A program made the position numbers and the translations under genes. A DNA stretch of 29,212 bases. It comes from CAZOKZ01 sp964580585. GTDB lineage: Bacteria; Sumerlaeota; Sumerlaeia; SLMS01; JAHLLQ01. The notes beneath the pieces are model-generated. The model saw only the letters and a program-made list of their open reading frames with translations. It did not search any database and had not been told where the DNA came from. The stretch spans positions 1 through 29,212 of the forward strand of contig CAZOKZ010000057.1 in the NCBI GenBank assembly GCA_964580585.1. The letters are read 5' to 3'. Shown one piece after another: positions 23,058-29,212 of the stretch (positions within the stretch are counted from its first letter, which is position 1; each line of letters begins with the position of its first letter).

Positions 23058-24073
23058 TGGATTACAATCTGATCTGGTTCTTCCTGCTGGGCGTGCTGCT
23101 GATTGGATATGCAATTCTCGATGGCTTCGATTTAGGCGTGGGGGCGTTGCATTTATTCAGCAAAGGCGACCTTGAACGGCGCACGTTGATGAACTCCATC
23201 GGACCCGTGTGGGACGGTAACGAAGTGTGGTTGGTCACGGCGGGCGGGGCGCTGTTTGCCGCGTTTCCGCACGCTTATGCCACGGCATTCTCTGCGTTCT
23301 ACCTCGCGTTTATGCTGTTACTCTTCTGCCTCATTTTTCGTGCTGTATCGCTTGAATTCCGCAGCAAAAACACGAACCCGCTCTGGAGGAAAACGTGGGA
23401 CGTATCGTTTTCCGTCGCCAGCATCCTCGCATCGATTTTGTTTGGCGTTGCGATCGGTAACATGGTGCTTGGGATTCGCATTGGTTCGGACATGGAATAC
23501 GTCGGAGGGTTCTTCGAGTTGCTGACGCCATACGCCGTGTTGGTTGGCGTGATGAATCTATCCATGTTCATGATGCACGGAGCGATTTATCTGTACCTGA
23601 AAACCGAAGGAGAGCTTCAGCAAAAAACTCGGCGGTGGTTTTGGCGCACCTTCGCGTTTTTCGCTACCATGTACACGTTGGTTACGGTGGTGACATTGAT
23701 CAAAGTTCCCTCGATGATCGAAAATTTCAAAGTCTTTCCCTGGATGTGGGTTGTGGCAATTTTGAACGTCCTCGCGGTGGCGAACATTCCGCGCGCCATT
23801 CACAAGGGGCTTCCGTTTCGCGCATTCGTGTCGTCGTGTTGCACCATCGCGGCGCTCGTGTTTTTGTTCGGTATGGGAGTGTATCCGAACATGATCGTGT
23901 CGTCGCTGGACCCGGATTTCAACCTGACGATTTACAACGCGGCTTCTTCCACCAAAACGCTCAAGATCATGCTGATCATCGCAGTTCTTGGCATGCCGTG
24001 TGTGTTGGCGTACACCGCGTCGATTTACTGGATTTTCCGGGGCAAAGTGAAGGTGGACGAGTTTAGTTATTGA
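23057..24073 (+). CDS. cydB: cytochrome bd ubiquinol oxidase subunit II
   Basis: Second membrane subunit of cytochrome bd oxidase, 338 residues with about eight helices (E. coli 379). The opening LIWFFLLGVLLIGYAILDGFD has the conserved GYAxLDGFD motif, followed by GPVWDGNEVWLVTAGGALFAAFP, both diagnostic for CydB. The start is the ATG at 23057, 6 nt after GGAGG, whose A is the last base of the cydA stop; an ATG at 23054 is also possible. The overlap indicates coupled translation with cydA. No cydX-like small gene or cydCD transporter follows; the operon ends 31 nt before a hairpin terminator. Confidence 0.96.
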   Translation: MDYNLIWFFLLGVLLIGYAILDGFDLGVGALHLFSKGDLERRTLMNSIGPVWDGNEVWLVTAGGALFAAFPHAYATAFSAFYLAFMLLLFCLIFRAVSLEFRSKNTNPLWRKTWDVSFSVASILASILFGVAIGNMVLGIRIGSDMEYVGGFFELLTPYAVLVGVMNLSMFMMHGAIYLYLKTEGELQQKTRRWFWRTFAFFATMYTLVTVVTLIKVPSMIENFKVFPWMWVVAILNVLAVANIPRAIHKGLPFRAFVSSCCTIAALVFLFGMGVYPNMIVSSLDPDFNLTIYNAASSTKTLKIMLIIAVLGMPCVLAYTASIYWIFRGKVKVDEFSY

Positions 24074-24103
24074 GTGGATAAGAGTGAGGGATAATTTGAA
24101 ATT

Positions 24104-24135
24104 CGAGGGACGGAGTCGATTGGCTCCGTCCCTCG
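24104..24135. terminator. intergenic hairpin terminator between cydB and SDR gene
   Basis: A perfect 12-bp stem, CGAGGGACGGAG (24104-24115) and CTCCGTCCCTCG (24124-24135), has an 8-nt loop and only a short T-run after it. It lies between convergent genes and shares the 13-mer GGGACGGAGTCGA with the terminator at 4863. Confidence 0.75.
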
Positions 24136-24153
24136 TTTCGTATAATCGATTTG

Positions 24154-24843
24154 TCAAAACGGATTCGTTGCGAACACCGCGAATTCGGGAACGAAACCGC
24201 GTTTGTTCATATCGAGTGACGCCATGATCATGTGGGCGATGTCGTCGGCAAAGAGTTTCTTCGGGTTTGTGCCGGGGACGGAGCCGTTCCAGCCGGTTTG
24301 AACCTCGGACGGGCAGACGCAAATGACGCGGATGTCGTGGGGACGGAGCTCCGCCTGCCAGCATTGCGAAATACCGCGCACGGCCCATTTACTACCGGCG
24401 TAGGACGTGCCGTTGGCGTGACCTTTCATGCCGGATGTCGAGGCCAGATTCACAATGTCGCCCCCGCCTTGTTTTTTCATCACCGGTACGACACGGTTCG
24501 TCAAATCCACCAGTCCGAAAATATTCGTCTCGAACATCGAGCGCATTTTATCAATGTCCATTTCGCCAATAGGCGCTCCGTAACCATAGGCGGCGTTATT
24601 GATCAGGACATCGATTCCACCGAGTTTTTCGACGGCGAAATCCACCGTGCGTTGATTGTCGTTTGGGTCGGCCACGTTAGCTTTTAAGCCAATGGCACCG
24701 GTTTCATTGGCAACGGCGGCGATGCGTTCGTCGTTTCGACCCGTGAAAACGACCTGGTGTCCGGCCGCGCGAGCTTTGGCGACGATGGCGGCGCCGATGC
24801 CCTTGCTGGCGCCGGTAATGAGAAAGCGTAATGAATTGCTCAT
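24154..24843 (-). CDS. short-chain dehydrogenase/reductase (classical SDR)
   Basis: A 229-residue NAD(P)-dependent oxidoreductase of the classical SDR family. The cofactor motif is TGASKGIG at 10-17. DVLINNAAYGYG (78-89) is the NNAG-equivalent, and the catalytic residues are Ser135, Tyr148 and Lys152 (YAGSK). GRNDER after the second strand suggests NADP preference (Arg36), which is inference. The start at ATG 24843 has AAGGAG 7 nt upstream; the frame extends 34 codons further but without a better site. The substrate is unknown, and neighbours give no metabolic context. The C terminus, GFVPEFAVFATNPF, is close to the shared hairpin. Confidence 0.92.
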   Translation of the reverse strand: MSNSLRFLITGASKGIGAAIVAKARAAGHQVVFTGRNDERIAAVANETGAIGLKANVADPNDNQRTVDFAVEKLGGIDVLINNAAYGYGAPIGEMDIDKMRSMFETNIFGLVDLTNRVVPVMKKQGGGDIVNLASTSGMKGHANGTSYAGSKWAVRGISQCWQAELRPHDIRVICVCPSEVQTGWNGSVPGTNPKKLFADDIAHMIMASLDMNKRGFVPEFAVFATNPF

Positions 24844-25001
24844 GGAAATCTCCTTGCGATGATACGGATGATGCGCATCCTGGAGTGTCTGTCGTGATTT
24901 CGATCGGATGACACTCAATGGAAAGGTGCGTCTTCCGGTGGACAAGCAAAGATCGTGCGGAAGGTTCTGCTAATGCCTTCTCATGCTGGAGAGAATTTAC
25001 C

Positions 25002-25820
25002 ATGATACAGTTCAAACGAATGATGATCATCTCGACGATTATTTTTGCGTTGTCTGCACCGGCAACAACGTACCCACAGCAACAATCCGACCTTTCGGAA
25101 ATGGAGCCGATTACCTTTTCCGACCAGGGATTCCGTCCTACTCAGACCGAAGAGCGGGTGAGCTATGCGCTCGGGGTTCAAGTGGCTCGCCAGATGCAAA
25201 TGGCCGGCAATCGGCTCGATACCCATGCCTTTGAGCAGGGGGTTGCCGATGTGATGGAGGGCAATAGAATCGGGATGACCGAAGCGCAGATGGAGTCTCA
25301 CCTCGAAGCCTATCGGCTGGTGCTTGAAAGCGAGTCCGCACGTCTGGCGGACGAGATCGCCGAATTGAAAGCCGAACGGGACCGTACGGCGCGCGAATTG
25401 CGGAAAATCAGCAACGAATCGAGCTCATCGTCGAGTAGTTCTTCGTCCACAAAAAATAAAGAAGAGTCCCAGAAGCCGACCATTTTCGACGCCAAAATAG
25501 AGGTCGAGGTTACGGACCTGCGGATCGGACGCAACTCTATCAGTTGTTACTTTAACGTCCAGAACCGTTCGCAGTATGATTTGGATTCCTGGCGGCTACG
25601 CGTGAAATACATCGGCAGTGGCTCGGTGGTGGCCACGGAGACGATATCCGGTTCGCATTTTGGAGCGGGCGATCAAACCACGGAAAGCGGTTACGAATAT
25701 TACGATGGTCGCGCGGGCAACATTCGGGTAGAGGTCGAGGTCGAATCTGTTTACGTGCGGGATTCTTCCGATAAACGGTGGGAAGTTGGCGATCGTTTCG
25801 ATGTGAGTTTACGTCAGTAG
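25002..25820 (+). CDS. exported protein with FKBP_N-type domain but no isomerase domain
   Basis: A 272-residue protein starting at ATG 25002 (GGAGAG 8 nt upstream), with an N-terminal signal-like helix ~6-20. Residues ~50-104 match the N-terminal dimerisation domain of Mip/FkpA-type FKBPs (TEERVSYALGVQVARQ; HAFEQGVADVMEG; MTEAQMESHLEAY). A charged coiled coil (~100-136) and a run of ten Ser (~140-149) follow. The C-terminal ~110 residues (160-272) are a beta-rich domain (KIEVEVTDLRIGRNSISCYF) reminiscent of DUF-type Ig-like modules and not FKBP: the FKBP PPIase motifs are absent. The protein is therefore probably not a prolyl isomerase. It ends 1 nt before rpoN on the opposite strand. Confidence 0.72.
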   Translation: MIQFKRMMIISTIIFALSAPATTYPQQQSDLSEMEPITFSDQGFRPTQTEERVSYALGVQVARQMQMAGNRLDTHAFEQGVADVMEGNRIGMTEAQMESHLEAYRLVLESESARLADEIAELKAERDRTARELRKISNESSSSSSSSSSTKNKEESQKPTIFDAKIEVEVTDLRIGRNSISCYFNVQNRSQYDLDSWRLRVKYIGSGSVVATETISGSHFGAGDQTTESGYEYYDGRAGNIRVEVEVESVYVRDSSDKRWEVGDRFDVSLRQ

Positions 25821-25821
25821 G

Positions 25822-27744
25822 TTACGAAACCGACTTACGCAATTTCGCGGGCAGGATTTTTAACTGCTCGCGATATTTCGCCACCGTACGCCGGGCGATC
25901 TGGATGCCCTTGTCGCGCAACATGTCGGCGATTTTTTGATCGCTCAGGGGTTTCTTCGGCTCCTCGGCTTCGATCATTTGCGTGATCAATTCCTTGATTG
26001 AACGAGACGAGGCGTCCTCGCCGGAGTCGGTTTCCAGACCAGAGCTGAAGAAAAACTTAAGCTCGAAAATGCCGCGCGGTGTTTCCACGTATTTTTGCGT
26101 CGTTACACGGGCGATGGTGGATTCGTGCATGCCCACAACTTCGGCGATGTTTCGCAATGTGAGCGGATGCAGATGCTCGATGCCTTTTTCGAGGAAATCT
26201 TTCTGATAATTCATGATCGCCTCGGTAACGCGCAACACCGTGGACTTGCGTTTTTCGATATTTTTGATCAACCAGACGGCGTTTTTGTATTTCTCCTGGG
26301 CATAGGCGGTCTGATTTTCCGTCGCTGCCGAGACGCCATTCCCCTTGGCGTTTTCCTGCTGTTGCTGCTGTTTTTTCTGATGCAGCAAACGGCGATAACT
26401 GGACGCCACACGCAAACGTCCCGCGTCGCCTTCGTTCAGGAAATACATGTATTTGTCGTCGATCTTCTTCACATAAACGTCCGGTGTGATGTAGCGAGGC
26501 GAGTCCTTGCTGATACTCTGACCGGGGCGTGGGTCCAGGTGGGAGATAATGTGAAAGACTTCCTGAATCTGGCTTTCGGAAACTTCGAGCGCGCGGGCAA
26601 TTTCACGGAATCGTTTTTGTTGGATATCGCTCAGATAGTCGTCCAGAATTTTGTACAAAATACGATTTCGGATGCCTTTTTCTTCACATTGCAGGCGCAG
26701 GCATTCGGCCAGATCGCGTGCCGCCACGCCCGTTGGCTCGAAATCCTGGATGACTTCCAGCACGTCGAAAATTTTCTGGGGATCGGTTTTCATCCGCTTG
26801 GCAATGGTATGAAGGATCAGCTCCGATAAGGGCATTTCGGCGATTTCGCGATACCGTTTGCCAATTCTCCGCGCAACCAACGCGCGCAGCCACGTATTGC
26901 GCGGCATCGCCATGGCCTCGTCCGGCGTAATGCGGAGCAAATAACCAACAATGATGGCAACCAGTTGCTTACGTTTCAGTTCGCCGATCGGCTGATCGTT
27001 TTCCGGACCGCGAATTTTTCGGATCAACCGGCGAAGGTTATCTTCTGAATGCGCCGACCCTTTCAGATCGACGAGGTCCGGCGGATAACCGAGCATTTTT
27101 GCCTGGTTCTCCAATCGGCAATCCAGGAACCCGGATTCGTCCAGGTTTCCAATGATGAATTCGCCGATTTCGAGTTCTTCGCCTTCGAGTACACTCAGGC
27201 GCAGTTGGCGGGTGAGTGAGTCGTACAAGCCCTCGTTGAGCGCTGTGTACGTCGTAAAGTCGTGTTCCTCGAACGATTCATGCGTGCCACTGGCGTAGGT
27301 AATCGTGTCGGAGTCGCTAAACTCTTCGTTCCAGTTAACGTCATTTTCATCGAATGCCGAGAAATCTTCGCTATCGGCGGTCGTATCGGGTTTTTCGGCC
27401 AGGGGAGAGTCATCAACATAGTCCTCGCGTGCTGAGTCTTCCTCGCGCGAAGAATAATCCGAATCGTCCGTGGCGGTTTCGGAGCGCTCGCGTTCCTGGT
27501 CCGAAAGACCGGTGTCGATATCGTCTTTTTCCTCTTTGGGCGAATCGTCTCGTGAATCAACCTGACTGGCCAGGCCCTCCTCGTCGTCGGACAACTCCAG
27601 GAACGGATTCTCCATCATCTCGTCATGGATCATCTGCTCGAGTTCCATGGAGTTGAGCTGCAGCAATTGAATGGACTGCTGCATTTGCGGCGTCATGATC
27701 AGCTTCTGCGTTTGTTTCAAAACCTGTTGAAGCGAGAGCGCCAT
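25822..27744 (-). CDS. rpoN: RNA polymerase sigma-54 factor
   Basis: Alternative sigma factor that recognises -24/-12 promoters and needs an AAA+ activator. The 640 residues exceed E. coli's 477. Region I is LSLQQVLKQTQKLIMTPQMQ and QSIQLLQLNSMELEQ. A very long acidic region II (~53-147) follows. The core-binding domain (~170-480) has a Gln-rich insert (KKQQQQQENAKG) near residue ~455. The C terminus has the DNA-binding helix-turn-helix and the RpoN box ARRTVAKYREQLKI at ~617-630, essentially canonical. ATG 27744 has AGGAAAC 5-6 nt upstream. There is no clear sigma-54 activator or -24/-12 promoter in the window. It is convergent with the FKBP_N-type gene, 1 nt apart. Confidence 0.97.
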   Translation of the reverse strand: MALSLQQVLKQTQKLIMTPQMQQSIQLLQLNSMELEQMIHDEMMENPFLELSDDEEGLASQVDSRDDSPKEEKDDIDTGLSDQERERSETATDDSDYSSREEDSAREDYVDDSPLAEKPDTTADSEDFSAFDENDVNWNEEFSDSDTITYASGTHESFEEHDFTTYTALNEGLYDSLTRQLRLSVLEGEELEIGEFIIGNLDESGFLDCRLENQAKMLGYPPDLVDLKGSAHSEDNLRRLIRKIRGPENDQPIGELKRKQLVAIIVGYLLRITPDEAMAMPRNTWLRALVARRIGKRYREIAEMPLSELILHTIAKRMKTDPQKIFDVLEVIQDFEPTGVAARDLAECLRLQCEEKGIRNRILYKILDDYLSDIQQKRFREIARALEVSESQIQEVFHIISHLDPRPGQSISKDSPRYITPDVYVKKIDDKYMYFLNEGDAGRLRVASSYRRLLHQKKQQQQQENAKGNGVSAATENQTAYAQEKYKNAVWLIKNIEKRKSTVLRVTEAIMNYQKDFLEKGIEHLHPLTLRNIAEVVGMHESTIARVTTQKYVETPRGIFELKFFFSSGLETDSGEDASSRSIKELITQMIEAEEPKKPLSDQKIADMLRDKGIQIARRTVAKYREQLKILPAKLRKSVS

Positions 27745-28036
27745 ACAACGTTTCCTGCGAGGGATTTAGAGGTTCGACTCGTTAAAATATATTGTGTGGA
27801 GCGATTTTTTTTGTTGCATCCAACTCTCTAGCAAGAATCGGTCACACAATTTGGCCCGAATGTAGCTAGAAAACATTCGTGGGTCAAGTCAAAGACGTGT
27901 TTTTCCTTCGATTGTCCACATTTCCTTCTTGTTTGCCAATTCAATGTGATCGTTCGATTTCGGGAGCAATGCTTTCGCCATCGAATCGGCTAATTTTCTG
28001 CTAACTCAATCAAATAGAGTGGTCTAGGAGTCCTTC
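27745..28036. promoter_or_regulatory. divergent spacer between rpoN and a secreted-protein gene
   Basis: A 292-nt spacer without a gene. It holds an inverted repeat ATTGTGTG (27791-27798) and CACACAAT (27843-27850) 44 nt apart, flanking the region where rpoN transcription would start. A small hairpin CGAATGT / ACATTCG (27857-27863 and 27873-27879) follows. There is no T-run, so a terminator is unlikely; protein binding or a structured 5' leader are possible. No confident promoter was assigned. Confidence 0.35.
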
Positions 28037-29212
28037 ATGAGCCCCCGATTTAGTCGTTTTTTTGTTTCTTGCATCCTATTTGTTGCTCTTTGGACGGCTT
28101 CGATTCGGGCGGAAAATTCGGGAGTCTATGAGGGATTGGTGATTTTTCATCCTCCGGATGCAACGAGCCTTGCTGCTGAATTTGAGCGCGATTTTCTTCC
28201 AGAAATCCGTGCGAAGGCCGATCAATTGGGTCTTGCGGTGAAAATGATCGATCCACGCGAGGGGGTGCCTGCCGAAGTGGCAATTACACCGTTGCTGGTA
28301 TTTCAGAACGCGCGCGGTCGGTCGATTTTCCAAGGCCGATATGCGGATGCCGGCAAAGTGGGCCACTTTTTAATGACTTCTCGATTTATCCCGCAGGGCG
28401 ATGATCAAGCCATTCGGAACAATGTTCCTGTTTGGCGCAACGGGCGCGCAGTGACGGTGGCCTCGATCAAGGTCACCGATCTGGCAGGGACAAAGCCGGT
28501 CGATTTTAATGTCGAAGCCTTTCGGTCGGGCGCCGTCACAGCCATCGAGCAGGCCCTGACGCATTTTGAAATGACCGAGACTGTAACGCTGCGTCGGACC
28601 GACCGGACATTTTACTTCGACTTCTATCCTTATCGGTCGGCGGACGGGCGTTTGATGGTATCGACGGCGTTGTTTTCGCCATTCAATTGCCACGAACCTG
28701 TTTACAAAAATTTCGACGCTCCCATCACAGACGAGTGGACGAATCGTGCCGATGTATTTGCGCAAGCAGCACAAGCGCTCGAAGCCGAGCTTGTTCGCCT
28801 ACTTGCCCATTCAAGGTTGGGGGATGGCTTCGATCCTGTGGCGTCGAGTGTCCCCGAGGTGACTTGGGAGAGTTTGGGGTTGGCGTTGCCGGAGAAAGAG
28901 TCGTCGGTTCAATCGTCAGCCTTCAAAGCGGATAATACGATTCGCCATTGGATGGTGGACGAACAAGCGTTTGTCGTTGAACCGCCGGTGCAGTTTCATT
29001 TTCCGGCGCCGCTCGATAACTATCAGGGGCTAGCCAAGGCGGTGGACGCCGAGTTGGTGCTCGACGAAAATCTGGAACTACGTGGAGCCTCGGGGTGGGT
29101 TGAAGTGCAAATTGGGGATCTGAGCATGGGGGAACGCGAGCTGGATTCGACGCTTCACGATCAGATTTTGAGAATGAAAAAGTTCCCGACTTCGCGGTTC
29201 GATTTGGGGAAG
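28037..29212 (+). CDS. secreted protein with C-terminal YceI-like domain (partial)
   Basis: The frame opens at ATG 28037 (AGGAG 8 nt upstream) and stays open to the window end, so at least 392 codons are seen and the C terminus is missing. The signal peptide (SCILFVALWTASIRA) is cleaved at ~25. Residues ~30-280 are of unrecognised type: EGLVIFHPPDATSLAAEFER, then ITPLLVFQNARGRSIFQGRY, give a weak thioredoxin-like impression only. Residues ~315-392 resemble the start of a YceI-like lipid-binding lipocalin fold, ending with GELDSTLHDQILRMKKFPT-like features (RELDSTLHDQILRMKKFP). YceI proteins bind isoprenoid lipids in the periplasm. The fusion is tentative, and full function is unknown. Confidence 0.6.
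   Translation, partial: MSPRFSRFFVSCILFVALWTASIRAENSGVYEGLVIFHPPDATSLAAEFERDFLPEIRAKADQLGLAVKMIDPREGVPAEVAITPLLVFQNARGRSIFQGRYADAGKVGHFLMTSRFIPQGDDQAIRNNVPVWRNGRAVTVASIKVTDLAGTKPVDFNVEAFRSGAVTAIEQALTHFEMTETVTLRRTDRTFYFDFYPYRSADGRLMVSTALFSPFNCHEPVYKNFDAPITDEWTNRADVFAQAAQALEAELVRLLAHSRLGDGFDPVASSVPEVTWESLGLALPEKESSVQSSAFKADNTIRHWMVDEQAFVVEPPVQFHFPAPLDNYQGLAKAVDAELVLDENLELRGASGWVEVQIGDLSMGERELDSTLHDQILRMKKFPTSRFDLGK

Noticed and set aside
25420..25450. Serine-codon repeat as a possible phase-variable tract
   Set aside because: The tract uses mixed Ser codons (TCA, TCG, AGC, AGT, TCT) with no perfect unit, so slippage is unlikely.
26350..26380. CTG/TTG-rich run in rpoN as a possible microsatellite
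   Set aside because: It only encodes the Gln-rich insert and is short; treated as a protein feature.
1..29212. CRISPR arrays, IS elements, tRNA or rRNA genes
   Set aside because: No regularly spaced direct repeats, transposase motifs or cloverleaf/rRNA sequences were recognised on reading both strands; a tool search for tRNAs was not possible here.

Overview
The window looks like a chromosomal stretch from an uncultured-type Gram-negative bacterium. Evidence for this is a KdsD-type isomerase (LPS/Kdo pathway), a sigma-54, a cytochrome bd oxidase and many signal-peptide proteins. A LacI/AraC-fusion (XylR-like) regulator, Thr-Pro linkers in secreted enzymes, multi-repeat secreted propeller-like proteins and short degenerate intergenic repeats are traits I associate with PVC-group, Sumerlaeota or Hydrogenedentota-like lineages. 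That placement is inference; no rRNA or tRNA gene is present to test it.

Layout. (1) 1-2492: the N-terminal part of a secreted starch-active enzyme (carbohydrate-binding-like domain, long Thr-Pro linker, CBM48), divergent from a XylR-like regulator across a 576-nt spacer with A/T palindromes. (2) 2493-4904: tandem and nested inverted repeats, then kdsD (minus) and UDP-glucuronate decarboxylase (plus), i.e. surface-sugar synthesis, closed by a strong bidirectional hairpin terminator. (3) 4956-8895: a tightly packed minus-strand run gatB > AAA ATPase > TOPRIM protein > rph. Two housekeeping genes flank a translationally coupled ATPase/TOPRIM pair that resembles the OLD/PARIS class of nuclease or defence modules. 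(4) 9142-12492: a large secreted protein of about 14 propeller-like repeats and a GNAT acetyltransferase. (5) 12497-14667 (minus): ECF sigma factor, overlapping membrane anti-sigma-like protein, and a secreted protein of unknown function.

(6) 14867-20091 (minus): a membrane-anchored TPR/divergent-kinase protein, a double-ComEA helix-hairpin-helix protein and an 856-aa membrane protein with a glutamine-amidotransferase-like domain, ending at a clear terminator. (7) 20432-24073 (plus): Rrf2 regulator, Tat-type Rieske protein, cydA and cydB, a compact respiratory unit without a cytochrome b/bc1 gene. A hairpin related to that at 4863 lies between cydB and the next, convergent gene. (8) 24154-29212: an SDR oxidoreductase, a secreted protein with an FKBP N-terminal dimerisation-type domain but no isomerase domain, rpoN with a long acidic region and Gln-rich insert, and the start of a secreted protein ending in a YceI-like domain.

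The most interesting candidates are the ATPase-TOPRIM pair inside the gatB-rph run, the kinase/ComEA/amidotransferase-like membrane operon, the orphan Rieske-cydAB unit under a Cys-tailed Rrf2 protein, and the domain-swapped FKBP_N protein. No CRISPR array, IS element, tRNA or rRNA was seen.
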